From positions 114,798 to 178,797 of the forward strand of contig NZ_FTOP01000009.1 of NCBI RefSeq assembly GCF_900156785.1: 64,000 nt of DNA, in the 5' to 3' direction. The position numbers and the translations under genes are program-made. How positions within the stretch are numbered: the first letter of the stretch is position 1; the number at the start of each line of letters is the position of its first letter. A model generated the notes under the pieces. The model did no database searches and was not told where the DNA came from. It saw only the letters and a program-made list of their open reading frames with translations. The stretch comes from Belliella pelovolcani (GTDB lineage: Bacteria > Bacteroidota > Bacteroidia > Cytophagales > Cyclobacteriaceae). Shown piece after piece: positions 15,744 to 24,336 of this stretch.

Positions 15744-17096
15744 TTAGTCCTTGGTTAATCCAATGGTACTATCATCATTCATTTGGAAGCGATGCAGCAG
15801 TTGGTTGATGAATTTCAAGTCGGTTTTAACTCTCGGATCAGAGTCATTTAGAGACAAGAGTTGTTCTTTGTATTGGTGAAATGCTTTACTGGCATTGTTG
15901 TAGTCTTCCATCCTAAAATAGATCAGTCCTTCTTCTAAGTCTAAATCTATAATTCTGCCATCATCCATGGTTTTGGCATTCTTGATATATTCCAATGCTT
16001 GAAGATTTGAATCTAAGTCATTACCTAATTTTCTATATAATTTGCTCAAAAGAAGGTACTCCTCAGCCATAGCCATGCCCATAGATTCTAATTTTTCTGC
16101 AAGTTTTAATGCATATTCATAGTTTTTACTATGAAACTCCTGCCAAGCAGTATAGCTCACTGCATTAGAGGTCAAAGCAATGAATTGGGATCTGTCCTTC
16201 ATAAAATAGTGACTATTATTTTCCCAGAATATTTGGCTGGCTTGTCGTGTAAGCTCGAGCTGCTTCTGATTGTAATTAGCACCTATTCTTTGAAGATTTT
16301 CATAGGTCAAATAGGAAGCAGCCAGTCCTATATTCAATGCATCATCAAAGCTGTAATAGACGCCATTGCGTTCACCATTGTAGGCCATTACTGCTGCTGA
16401 TGCAAATGCTGCTATATTACCCCAGGTTCTAGCTCTATTTTCTGCTCTGATTGCATGGTTTAGGTTGATAAGGTTGTGATCGAGGACGATGTTAGCAACT
16501 GATTCAGCAAGCATATTGACAAGCTCTTGCTCCGTATTGGCACTGGCTATGGCTCCTGTGGTGAGGACGATCATGCCATTTTCAAATGAAAAGTAGGTGG
16601 GTTCAGTCGACTTGATTATGATTATATGAAACACCCTATTCTTGTCTTTGATCAAATAATTTGGGTGAATTTTAAAAATTAGCTGATAGAGGTAATCATA
16701 TAGAAGTTCGTCCTCGAAAAGCAAATTGTTTTGTTTGATTTCATCAGCATATTCCATAGCCTCAATACTTAAGAGTTCCCTGTTTTTACTTTCCCAACCT
16801 TTATCAGCCACATCTATGGCTCTATTTTCAAACCATAAATTATCCCAATAGCTGAAATCGTCAGGTAAAAGATCTACTCTATCCATATTTACTAATACAG
16901 TCTGGTAGGGAACCTTGATTGCATATTGAATTCTTCCTGAAACATCATTTGTTTTTACACCAACAACTTTAACTGTATCGCCTACTTGAAAGAGATCAAA
17001 TCTTCTATTGACTATACCTTCTTTATATTGTTGTGCAAAAGAGGGTTGTAGGTACGAGACAAAAAGGAGGACTAATATGAGACTTTTCTTCATCAT
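15744..17096 (-). CDS. M48-like protein with degenerate metal site, TPR-type tail
   Basis: A 450-residue secreted protein (signal peptide to about residue 21). Residues 120-215 follow the M48 metalloprotease pattern: a strand with FENGMIVLTTGAIASANTEQ, then the helix that normally holds HExxH. Here that helix reads LAESVANIVLDHN, so HExxH is replaced by ESVAN (198-202), while the downstream LDHN (205-208) is kept. It should therefore be catalytically dead as a zinc protease. Residues about 320-440 look like helical TPR repeats, as in BepA-type M48 proteins. It may serve as a chaperone or scaffold in the periplasm. Two adjacent ATGs (17096, 17093) are possible starts. Confidence 0.65.
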   Translation of the reverse strand: MMKKSLILVLLFVSYLQPSFAQQYKEGIVNRRFDLFQVGDTVKVVGVKTNDVSGRIQYAIKVPYQTVLVNMDRVDLLPDDFSYWDNLWFENRAIDVADKGWESKNRELLSIEAMEYADEIKQNNLLFEDELLYDYLYQLIFKIHPNYLIKDKNRVFHIIIIKSTEPTYFSFENGMIVLTTGAIASANTEQELVNMLAESVANIVLDHNLINLNHAIRAENRARTWGNIAAFASAAVMAYNGERNGVYYSFDDALNIGLAASYLTYENLQRIGANYNQKQLELTRQASQIFWENNSHYFMKDRSQFIALTSNAVSYTAWQEFHSKNYEYALKLAEKLESMGMAMAEEYLLLSKLYRKLGNDLDSNLQALEYIKNAKTMDDGRIIDLDLEEGLIYFRMEDYNNASKAFHQYKEQLLSLNDSDPRVKTDLKFINQLLHRFQMNDDSTIGLTKD

Positions 17097-17190
17097 GTTT
17101 TCAGTTTAAAAGGTTGTATAAGGTTACGGTATTTTTTTATAAAAAGTTAGTTTAGAAATCAAAATACATAATCAAGTATGTCTATCTGTA

Positions 17191-17997
17191 TCACAAAAAG
17201 GAAGTATCTTCCATGGCTTCTTCTGTCATTCTTTCTGCGACTTCTTTGCCTAGGTAATTATCTATCAGGTGATGTCCAAGGTAGAGTAGGGGAGTCAATA
17301 AGATGGCGACTGAGAATTTATAGATATAATTGATGATTCCCACGGATACCACCTGTGCCCAGCTCCAATTTCCGAATATATAAAAAGCAATGCCGAGGAC
17401 TACGAAAGAGTCAATAAATTGAGAAACCAATGTAGACCCAGTAGCACGGAGCCAGATCATTTTGGCTCCAGTGATGGCTCTGAGTTTCTGAAAAACAAAT
17501 ACGTCTATCAACTGACCAAGTAAAAATGCAATCAAAGAGCCTATGATAATTCCTAATCCTTGCCTGAATATGGTGTTGAAAGCATAGTGAATATTGAAGG
17601 AGTTACCATCTGGGTCAGGGGTATTTACATCTAGCCAAAAAGGTGCAGGTTCTAGTTGGGTTACTATAGATATGATGATGAAAATGTAGGCAATGAAAAA
17701 AGCGGTGATGAAGCTGATTTTACGAACACCTTTTTTGCCATAATATTCATTGATAATGTCAGTAGTAATAAAGACTATGGGCCAGATCACAGCCCCTGCT
17801 GTCAAATTGAAATCCAACACATAATCTCCAAAGAATGTCCAGCCCACTGGTTCAAAACCTAAGGTGAGTTCTCCAGAGAAAATTTTGACACCTATGATTT
17901 CTGCTAGGATCGCATTGGTCAAAAATATGCCCGAGAGAATGATAAATAGGTTGGTCTTCTTAGACTGAAAAGCTTTGTCCTTTGTAGAAATATCCAT
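17191..17997 (-). CDS. yhhQ: Queuosine precursor transporter (YhhQ/DUF165 family)
   Basis: A 268-residue inner-membrane protein with about six hydrophobic helices. Motifs of the YhhQ family are visible: NAILAEIIGVKIF near the start, AGAVIWPIVFITTDIINEYYGKKGVRK in the middle (only partly shown) and SQFIDSFVVLGIAF later. E. coli YhhQ imports preQ0/preQ1 for queuosine tRNA modification. The gene starts 20 bp downstream of the RNase Z stop, in a minus-strand series STAS-rnz-yhhQ, a natural grouping with tRNA maturation. There is no room for a preQ1 riboswitch in front of it. Confidence 0.87.
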   Translation of the reverse strand: MDISTKDKAFQSKKTNLFIILSGIFLTNAILAEIIGVKIFSGELTLGFEPVGWTFFGDYVLDFNLTAGAVIWPIVFITTDIINEYYGKKGVRKISFITAFFIAYIFIIISIVTQLEPAPFWLDVNTPDPDGNSFNIHYAFNTIFRQGLGIIIGSLIAFLLGQLIDVFVFQKLRAITGAKMIWLRATGSTLVSQFIDSFVVLGIAFYIFGNWSWAQVVSVGIINYIYKFSVAILLTPLLYLGHHLIDNYLGKEVAERMTEEAMEDTSFL

Positions 17998-18017
17998 GTT
18001 TCTTTGCTTATAGGAGC

Positions 18018-18935
18018 TTAATCAATGATGTAATTTACTCCTTCCTCGGTAGCATAGGTGTTTTCAAATATGAGTTTTGCCTGCTCTAGTAGAGGTGTAG
18101 TATCTAGGTATCTGGTAGAGTAGTGACCAATCAGCAGTTTTTTTGCTCCTACTTTTGAGGCAATATCTCCAGCCTGACGAGCTGTAGAATGGAATGTTTC
18201 AGTAGCCCTTTGTGCTTCATCATCCCCAAAGGTAGCTTCATGGTAGATTGTTGTGGCATTGCTGATGTGATTGACTAGATCTACTGGATCGTAAATCGTA
18301 TCCGAGCAGAATGCATAAGATCTCAATGGTTTGGGAGGTAAGGTGAAATCTTCCACTTTAAGTAATTTCCCATCTACACTTAGAAAATCTTTTCCAGCTC
18401 TCAGTGTATTGATGGCTTCTACACTAATTTTTTGTTCTAGGAGCTTGGCTTTATTCATGTTGAGCAAGCCTTGTTTTTCTTGAATCAAAAAACCAGTGCA
18501 AGGCAACCTATGTTTCAATGGAAAGCTAAAAACTTTGTATTTTTTTTCTTCCAAGATCAATTCCTTTTCTTCCGGATTGGTTTTCACAAACCTGATAGGA
18601 AAATTTAACCTTGTATTGGAATATTTAAGTTGTGTAGTGATGATTTCGTCTAGACCATTAGGGCCAAAGATGGTTAGTACTTTTGTTCTTTTTTGAAGAT
18701 GAAAAGTAGCAATCATGCCCATCAGCCCAAAGTAATGATCTCCATGAAGGTGGGAGATAAAAATATAATCTATCCGACCATATTTGAGTTTAAATTTGCG
18801 CAGCTGAATCTGTGTACCTTCCCCACAGTCCAAAAGAATGGAGGAAAGTCCAATGTTGACCAGCTGCGCTGTTTGATTTCTGCCATGAGCAGGAATCGCA
18901 GAGTTGGAACCTAAAATGCTAACGTTGAATTCCAA
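18018..18935 (-). CDS. rnz: Ribonuclease Z
   Basis: Matures tRNA 3' ends. The 305-residue metallo-beta-lactamase-fold enzyme has the short-form RNase Z layout: GSNSAIPAHGRNQTAQ at the N-terminus, LLDCGEGTQ (34-42), the metal motif His62-Leu-His64-Gly-Asp66-His67, an exosite region around 150-190, then SDT and the HEATF and GHYSTRY blocks toward the C-terminus. It begins 2 bp after the stop of the STAS gene and is followed by yhhQ, so the three are probably one operon. Confidence 0.93.
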   Translation of the reverse strand: MEFNVSILGSNSAIPAHGRNQTAQLVNIGLSSILLDCGEGTQIQLRKFKLKYGRIDYIFISHLHGDHYFGLMGMIATFHLQKRTKVLTIFGPNGLDEIITTQLKYSNTRLNFPIRFVKTNPEEKELILEEKKYKVFSFPLKHRLPCTGFLIQEKQGLLNMNKAKLLEQKISVEAINTLRAGKDFLSVDGKLLKVEDFTLPPKPLRSYAFCSDTIYDPVDLVNHISNATTIYHEATFGDDEAQRATETFHSTARQAGDIASKVGAKKLLIGHYSTRYLDTTPLLEQAKLIFENTYATEEGVNYIID

Positions 18936-18937
18936 AA

Positions 18938-19324
18938 TTAACCTTCTTCTTCTTCTTCTTCTGTATCGCCAGATTTGATGGTGTGCATGAATATTGCTTC
19001 TGCGGCCTCCTCAAGTGTATCCACGATATTGAAAACTTTATCTAGCATGGAGATTTTTATCAATTTCATCACATGCTCTTGAGGAGTAGCTATCACAAAA
19101 ATACCTCCCTCTCTGTTGAATTCTCTATTTCCTACCAATAGCGCACTTAATCCACTTGAATCAGCGTATTTCACATGGCTCATGTCTAGGATAAGGTTGT
19201 GATAACCTTCTGCATGTACTGTCAGCAATTCTGATTTCAATTTTGGCGACAGTGCTGAGTCTAATTTTTCTTCTTGTGGTGTGAAGACTACGTATTGTTC
19301 TTTTTTATCTACTGAGTATTTCAT
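18938..19324 (-). CDS. STAS-domain protein (anti-sigma-factor antagonist type) with poly-Glu tail
   Basis: A 128-residue single STAS domain. The phosphorylatable motif is present as ADSSGLSALL, with Ser56/Ser57 in the position used by SpoIIAA/RsbV proteins. No partner kinase or phosphatase is seen nearby. The C-terminus after the domain is acidic, ending in six consecutive Glu residues coded by a GAA/GAG tract (18942-18962), a simple repeat that could gain or lose codons by slippage. It heads the STAS-rnz-yhhQ series with 2 bp to rnz. Its regulatory target is unknown. Confidence 0.82.
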   Translation of the reverse strand: MKYSVDKKEQYVVFTPQEEKLDSALSPKLKSELLTVHAEGYHNLILDMSHVKYADSSGLSALLVGNREFNREGGIFVIATPQEHVMKLIKISMLDKVFNIVDTLEEAAEAIFMHTIKSGDTEEEEEEG

Positions 19325-19340
19325 ATTTCTATTTTAATAT

Positions 19341-19445
19341 TAGTTACTGGTTTTTAGTTATCGGTTATTAGGGATTAGTTATTGAGTTATTAGGTTATTG
19401 GGGATTAGTTATTAAGTTATTGGTTAATAGTTATTAGGGATTGGA
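19341..19445. repeat. Degenerate A/T-rich tandem repeat
   Basis: The word GGGATTAGTT recurs at 19371 and 19401 and partially at 19437, embedded in TTATT-rich sequence, giving about two and a half copies with periods of 30 and 36 bp. It lies just upstream of the STAS gene start (minus strand) and could affect its promoter. No spacers, so not a CRISPR. Confidence 0.5.
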
Positions 19446-19525
19446 TATCAATTTTAAGAAATATGGGATCTTATTTGTTTTACTTATTGAAGAGGAGGAG
19501 TTTTGATTTGTTAAATGTATAAATT

Positions 19526-19617
19526 CAACTCCTTCGGAGTTGTTTGGATATTACTGTTTAATTATCAACCACCGCATTTCATGCGGGGCTACTTAAGGTT
19601 TAACCCCTACGGGGTTA
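19526..19617. repeat. Cluster of three tight hairpins (REP-like)
   Basis: Three perfect short stems with 3-nt loops follow each other: CAACTCC-TTC-GGAGTTG (19526-19542), CCGCAT-TTC-ATGCGG (19572-19586) and TAACCCC-TAC-GGGGTTA (19601-19617). Their spacing is 29 and 14 bp. The regular form suggests a mobile palindromic element of the REP/BIME type rather than a terminator. Confidence 0.55.
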
Positions 19618-19634
19618 TAAATTATGATCAAACG

Positions 19635-19795
19635 CTCCTTATTTCTTTTTCCTTTGACCTTTTCCCTCCTTCCTCCTTCACTCCTCATGCTTTCCCCTAG
19701 CGCCATTTGCAGCTCTGCTGCCCTTAACGAGCCCTCTTTTCCCTTTTTCCTTTCTCCTCTTTCCTCCTTCTAAACTCCTCCTTTATCCTTTCCCT
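19635..19795. repeat. Polypyrimidine tract downstream of purC
   Basis: About 160 bp of almost pure C/T on the plus strand (purine-rich on the strand transcribed through purC), interrupted by a mixed core near 19698-19730 that contains GCAGCTCTGCTGC. No open frame of interest. It abuts the purC stop and forms the right part of a 471-bp gene-free region. Confidence 0.5.
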
Positions 19796-20737
19796 CTATC
19801 CCTTCAATTCTTCTAAAACTGCCTCTTCAATTCTTTGTTCTAGGTTTTGGGTATTTGCTTTGATGAATTTTTCTCCGGTGATTTTCTCGTAAAGTTCAAT
19901 ATACCTATCCGATATCTCTTCTACAAACGAGAAAGGCATATCAGGGACTTCTTGACCCTCTTTTCCTTGAAATCCATGACTGATCAACCATTGCCTTACA
20001 AATTCTTTTGATAGTTGCTTTTGAGGCAAACCTGCTTTTTGATTGGCTTCATACCCTTCAGCATAGAAGTATCTAGAGGAATCTGGTGTATGGATTTCGT
20101 CGATCAGGTAAATTTCCCCTTCGTATTTTCCAAATTCGTATTTGGTATCTACTAGAATTAGTCCTTTTTCAGCTGCCATTTGTGAACCTCTTTCAAAGAG
20201 TGCGTGGGTGTATTTTTCCAACACCAGATAATCTGCTTCAGAAACGATGCCTTTTCTTAAAATATCTTCTCTTGAAATATCTTCATCATGCCCTTCATCT
20301 GCTTTTGTGGTAGGAGTAATGATGGGTTGTGGTAATTTGTCGTTTTCTCTTAATCCATCAGGAAGTGGAACTCCACAGATTATTCTCTTTCCGGCGGCAT
20401 ATTCTCTAGCGGCATGGCCTGCTAAGTAACCACGGATCACCATCTCCACTTTGAATGGCTCACACTTCTTTCCAATCGTCACATTGGGGTCTGGGTTGGC
20501 AGTAACCCAGTTTGGAACGATATCGGCTGTAGCTTTTAAAAACTTGGCTGCTATTTGGTTCAAAACTTGCCCTTTGAAAGGGATTGGTTTGGGTAGTACT
20601 ACGTCAAATGCAGAGATTCTATCTGTAGCAACTACAGCAATTGTTTTGTCAAACATATAGACATCTCTAACTTTTCCTTTGTAAAAGCCAACCTGTCCTG
20701 GGAAATTAAAATTTGTTTCTTTAATAGCGCCTGTCAT
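19796..20737 (-). CDS. purC: Phosphoribosylaminoimidazole-succinocarboxamide synthase
   Basis: Joins CAIR and aspartate in purine synthesis. The 313-residue protein has the family landmarks: GKVRDVY near the N-terminus, [19 protein letters not shown] (about 38-56), [16 protein letters not shown], the nucleotide-binding [11 protein letters not shown], and [12 protein letters not shown]. It is of the longer form, typical of Bacteroidota and yeast rather than the 237-residue E. coli type. It is a single-gene unit with its own minus-strand promoter. Confidence 0.95.
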   Translation of the reverse strand: MTGAIKETNFNFPGQVGFYKGKVRDVYMFDKTIAVVATDRISAFDVVLPKPIPFKGQVLNQIAAKFLKATADIVPNWVTANPDPNVTIGKKCEPFKVEMVIRGYLAGHAAREYAAGKRIICGVPLPDGLRENDKLPQPIITPTTKADEGHDEDISREDILRKGIVSEADYLVLEKYTHALFERGSQMAAEKGLILVDTKYEFGKYEGEIYLIDEIHTPDSSRYFYAEGYEANQKAGLPQKQLSKEFVRQWLISHGFQGKEGQEVPDMPFSFVEEISDRYIELYEKITGEKFIKANTQNLEQRIEEAVLEELKG

Positions 20738-20753
20738 TTTGAAAATCTTTGAA

Positions 20754-20783
20754 CAAAAATAGAAAAAGCTAGTGGGATTGAAA
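20754..20783 (-). promoter_or_regulatory. Probable purC promoter
   Basis: On the minus strand a -7 element TATTTTTG (20761-20754) lies 17 bp before the purC ATG. An imperfect -33 element TTTC (20783-20780) sits 18 nt upstream. This fits the Bacteroidota TTTG/TAnnTTTG pattern with one mismatch, giving a very short leader. Confidence 0.45.
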
Positions 20784-20830
20784 CTTGTTTTTTAGAATTA
20801 ATTGCAAGTTTTAAGGTCATTTACCTATCG

Positions 20831-21943
20831 CTACTTTTTGCTTCGATCTGTTTGACCAGTCAATTTCCCATCTTCAAAAAACCTTTCAGCTACCAATTCT
20901 CCCGATTCTGTATATAATTTTTGAATACCATGAATTCTTCCTCTTCGATAGGGAAGTTCTTCTCTTACCTTTCCGTTTGCATGATAAACTATGGTCATGC
21001 CATGCTGTCTTCCACCCTCAAAGTTAACTTCTTTCATTACCTGACCAGTTTCGTAATAGCTGACGATTTGTACAAGTTGATAGTTACGATCGTGAAATGT
21101 TTTCTCTCTTATAGCCCCATCTTCGTAATAGGAGATAAAAGTACCACTGGGAATTCCCTTTTTGTATTTGGAAACTTCTTCTAATTGTCCGTTTGGATGA
21201 TAGCTTTTAAATTCCCCATCAGGATCTCCATTTTTATACTTCCCTTTTTTTGCTAGGCTTCCATCAGGATGAAATTGTAAAAATTCTCCATGCTGATAGC
21301 CTTTTTTGAAATTGGCTTTTGATCGTATACTTCCATCTTCATGATAGCTGATTTGCTCGCCGTGATTTTGTCCTTTTTTATAATTTGATTTTGCGCGTAC
21401 AGTTCCATCTTCAAAGTAGGCTAATTGTTCTCCTTCCAGTACTCCTTTGATGTAGTTCTTTTCTTCTAGTACCTGTCCTGTTTCTGCAAAAATCAATGTA
21501 GTACCTTCGGGTCTATTCGCATTGAATGTAGCGCGCTGTCGGACTTCACCCGATTCAAAAAAACTGATCAACTCTCCCTGTATCTGACCTGCTTCATAAT
21601 TGACCTTTTGTGAAATATTCCCATTTTCAAAATAGGCAATTGAAAGCCCTTCTTTTTTATCATTTTTGAATGTGGTTATCCTTAAGGTATCTCCCGAATC
21701 AGGATAAAAATCAATGAAGACACCTTCTCGTTTGCCGTTATTGTATTGCCCCCGAGTAGCTAGGTTCCCACTTTCATAGTATAAGGTGTAAGTTCCGTTC
21801 TTAATCCCATTTGCCTTTTGATATACTTCTTTAATCTTCAATTTTTGCTCGTCGTAATATGTTTTAATTTCTTGATTTTGAGCAAATAAATAGCTATATC
21901 CTAAAGTAAAAATAAGAGTAGATATCAATAGTTTAATGCGCAT
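20831..21943 (-). CDS. YwqK/MORN-type repeat protein, secreted
   Basis: A 370-residue exported protein (signal peptide to about residue 22) made almost wholly of about thirteen 23-24-residue repeats of the type 'G-E-x-x-x-Y-x-x-x-G-x-x-x-x-x-x-x-Y-x-x-G-x-x-x-G', with variants such as ISYHEDGSIRSKANFKKG. Databases often label these 'toxin-antitoxin YwqK family antitoxin', but no toxin gene is adjacent and the protein has an export signal, so a structural or adhesive surface role is more plausible. The gene stands alone between purC and the thiolase gene. Confidence 0.75.
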   Translation of the reverse strand: MRIKLLISTLIFTLGYSYLFAQNQEIKTYYDEQKLKIKEVYQKANGIKNGTYTLYYESGNLATRGQYNNGKREGVFIDFYPDSGDTLRITTFKNDKKEGLSIAYFENGNISQKVNYEAGQIQGELISFFESGEVRQRATFNANRPEGTTLIFAETGQVLEEKNYIKGVLEGEQLAYFEDGTVRAKSNYKKGQNHGEQISYHEDGSIRSKANFKKGYQHGEFLQFHPDGSLAKKGKYKNGDPDGEFKSYHPNGQLEEVSKYKKGIPSGTFISYYEDGAIREKTFHDRNYQLVQIVSYYETGQVMKEVNFEGGRQHGMTIVYHANGKVREELPYRRGRIHGIQKLYTESGELVAERFFEDGKLTGQTDRSKK

Positions 21944-21978
21944 TTTTATTCCTTATGATCTATAAATTGTAATAATAT

Positions 21979-22022
21979 AAAAAAAGACAAAGAGTTTGAA
22001 ATTTAGGCTCTTTGTCTTTTTA
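21979..22022 (-). terminator. Intrinsic terminator for the thiolase gene
   Basis: AGACAAAGAG (21985-21994) pairs with CTCTTTGTCT (22008-22017) around a 13-nt loop. Both sides are extended by A- and T-runs, and the minus-strand T-run follows the thiolase stop at 22049. Confidence 0.8.
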
Positions 22023-22048
22023 GATTTTATTGGATTGAATTTTCAAAA

Positions 22049-23227
22049 TCAGAGTTTCTCAATCACAATGGCAGAAGCGCCGCCGCCGCCATTACAGATT
22101 CCTGCCACGCCGATTTTACCTTTTTTCTGACCCAGTACTGAGTTCAAGGTAGCGATGATTCTAGCTCCAGAGGCTCCAAGTGGGTGTCCAAGAGACACAG
22201 CACCACCGAATACATTGAGCTTGTCAGCATCTAAATTAAGTTGCTTTTGATTGGCTATCGCAACTGCTGAGAATGCTTCATTGATTTCATAGAAGTCTAC
22301 ATCATTTTCTGTTAATCCTGCATTTTTGATCGCTTTAGGGATTGCTAGGGCAGGAGCAGTAGTGAACCAAATTGGATCCTGTGCTGCATCAGCGAATCCT
22401 CGAATTTTGGCGATTGGAGTCACACCTAGTTCCTGTACTTTTTCCTTGGACATCAAAATTAGAGCGGATGCTCCATCATTCATGGTAGAAGCATTGGCCG
22501 CTGTGACGGTTCCTTCTTTATCAAAAACAGGTCTCAAAGAAGGAATTTTATCAAACATGACGTTTTTGAATTCTTCATCTTCATCGATGATGATTTTCTC
22601 TCCTTTTCTACCAGTTAACTCAACAGGGATTACCTCGTCCTTGAAAGCACCATTTTTCCAAGCTTCTGCCGATCGGGTATAAGATTGAATGGCATAATTA
22701 TCTTGATCCTCTCTGCTGATGTTCATTTCTTTTGCGGTATTGTCCGCGCAGTTGCCCATTGGGAATTTGTAGTAAACTTCAAAAAGTCCGTCTTTGGCAA
22801 GACCGTCGACAAATTCAGCATTTCCATACTTATACCCAAATCTTGCTTTAGGGACATAGTAAGGTACATTTGACATGCTTTCCATTCCTCCTGCTACGAC
22901 CACATCATTTTGTCCTGTCATGATGGACTGTGCTGCAAACATGACTGCTTTCATACCAGATGAACAAACTTTATTGATAGTGGTACAAGGTACATTATAA
23001 CCTATACCGGCTCCAATTGCTGCCTGTCTGGCCGGTGCTTGACCTAAGTTAGCTGATAGGACATTGCCCATCATCACCTCTTCAACTTCCTTAGGATCTA
23101 CTCCAGCTTTATTCAAAGCACCCTTGATTGCGATACTGCCTAGTTCCGTTGCTGACAGTCCTGATAATTTCCCTCCAAAACTCCCCAGTGGTGTTCTCAC
23201 TGCTGCTACGATATATACTTCTTTCAT
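22049..23227 (-). CDS. Acetyl-CoA C-acyltransferase (thiolase)
   Basis: A 392-residue thiolase, either degradative (3-ketoacyl-CoA) or acetoacetyl-CoA forming. The acylated cysteine is Cys88 in INKVCSSGMKAV. The C-terminal catalytic elements are GGAVSLGHPLGASGAR and GICNGGGGASAIVIE. Normal length and no signal peptide indicate a cytoplasmic enzyme. It stands alone. It could in principle act on 3-oxoadipyl-CoA from the aromatic pathway near 58 kb, but the distance gives no direct support for that. Confidence 0.92.
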   Translation of the reverse strand: MKEVYIVAAVRTPLGSFGGKLSGLSATELGSIAIKGALNKAGVDPKEVEEVMMGNVLSANLGQAPARQAAIGAGIGYNVPCTTINKVCSSGMKAVMFAAQSIMTGQNDVVVAGGMESMSNVPYYVPKARFGYKYGNAEFVDGLAKDGLFEVYYKFPMGNCADNTAKEMNISREDQDNYAIQSYTRSAEAWKNGAFKDEVIPVELTGRKGEKIIIDEDEEFKNVMFDKIPSLRPVFDKEGTVTAANASTMNDGASALILMSKEKVQELGVTPIAKIRGFADAAQDPIWFTTAPALAIPKAIKNAGLTENDVDFYEINEAFSAVAIANQKQLNLDADKLNVFGGAVSLGHPLGASGARIIATLNSVLGQKKGKIGVAGICNGGGGASAIVIEKL

Positions 23228-23467
23228 TGGGTTTATATTTTATGATTTAAAATTAGAAGATTGCAAATTTTAAAATTTAGGTTTAAGGTTGGAAAGTTGT
23301 AAGGTTTGGGTGTGGATTTTAGTTTAATTTATAGTTGTCAAATTAAGTGAATACATTTTGTTTTTGAGGTATTTAAGAAGTTTCATTAGATGGGATAATC
23401 CAAATATTTCTTTTGTCCTAAACCTCCAGTCTCAAATCTTACATCTCCAGTCTCAATACTCAATAGT

Positions 23468-24316
23468 CTACCAATCAGGTAAGCCTCTATCTGGTCTTTT
23501 GGTTGGTTTTTTGCGGTTTTGCTGAATAAAGCGTAACTCTGCTGCATTCATGGCGTCAAGAATCTGTGCGGCTTGCTCTGGAGTCAGGTTCATCTCTTTG
23601 AGTCTTTCCTTGAGTTGCTTCATCGCTTTTTCTCGATCACTCAGGTCACTTTCTAATTCACTTTCTTTGTTTTCAGACTCTTCTTGGGATTTCTGTCCAT
23701 CCTTATCTTCTTTTTGCTCAGACTTGGAAGCTTCATCATCGTCAGTCTCTTCATCACCCTCACCATCCTTTTTATTTTCGTCGTTTTTATCTTGTTCTTG
23801 CTGCTCTTGGTCTTGATCTTTTTGATCATCCTTATTTTCATCGTCTTCTCCTTCTTGGTTTTGATCTTGTTGATCGGGATTCTCTTCCATCCATCGAGCT
23901 AGGAGTTCATAATTGTATCTAGCCGCTTCGTTTTTAGAATCATTGATCAAGGCATATTTGAATGCATTCAATGCTTCTTCGTAAGCCTGATCTTGTGCGA
24001 GTAGGATACCATTGTGATTATAAGCAAATGAGGCCAATTGCTTGTTTGATGAAGTAATTAGGGACATGAAGGTTCTTTGTGCTTCTTCCTTTTGACCATT
24101 GTATTGATAGCTCAATCCCAAATTATAGGTCAAGCCTGGATCATTGATATCAAAATCTGAAGTGAGGAGTAAATGGTCTGCCACTGACTTTTCATAATTA
24201 GCAGTAGCATAACTTTCCGCAGCAGCTTTGATTGCCTTGTTCTTTTTAGAAATAAGCAACCAAGAGCTTGGAATGAAAAGCATTATTAGAAATATGGTTC
24301 TGATGGTTGTGAGCAT
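23468..24316 (-). CDS. batC: TPR protein BatC (aerotolerance-type operon)
   Basis: A 282-residue protein. An N-terminal membrane segment (about 5-22) is followed by TPR helices (about 30-145). A long, extremely acidic stretch of Asp, Glu, Gln, Asn and Lys (about 148-225) leads to a C-terminal helix region with MNLTPEQAAQILDAMNAAE. This layout is typical of BatC in Bacteroidota, which forms complexes with BatB in the periplasm. It begins 20 bp after batB. The low-complexity tract is coded by repeated GAT/GAA/AAA codons. batA, batD and batE are not present here. Confidence 0.82.
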   Translation of the reverse strand: MLTTIRTIFLIMLFIPSSWLLISKKNKAIKAAAESYATANYEKSVADHLLLTSDFDINDPGLTYNLGLSYQYNGQKEEAQRTFMSLITSSNKQLASFAYNHNGILLAQDQAYEEALNAFKYALINDSKNEAARYNYELLARWMEENPDQQDQNQEGEDDENKDDQKDQDQEQQEQDKNDENKKDGEGDEETDDDEASKSEQKEDKDGQKSQEESENKESELESDLSDREKAMKQLKERLKEMNLTPEQAAQILDAMNAAELRFIQQNRKKPTKRPDRGLPDW

Positions 24317-24336
24317 ATTGTTATCTTAACGTCAGC

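Noticed and set aside
17998..18017. preQ1 riboswitch in front of the queuosine-precursor transporter
   Set aside because: Only 20 bp separate the gene from rnz on the same strand; no aptamer fits.
19341..19445. A/T-rich repeats as a possible CRISPR array
   Set aside because: The copies are degenerate, adjacent and of unequal period (30 and 36 bp) without unique spacers; better described as a simple tandem repeat.
20831..21943. Toxin-antitoxin system (YwqK 'antitoxin')
   Set aside because: The repeat protein has a signal peptide and about thirteen MORN-like repeats, and no small toxin gene is adjacent. The antitoxin name is a database convention.
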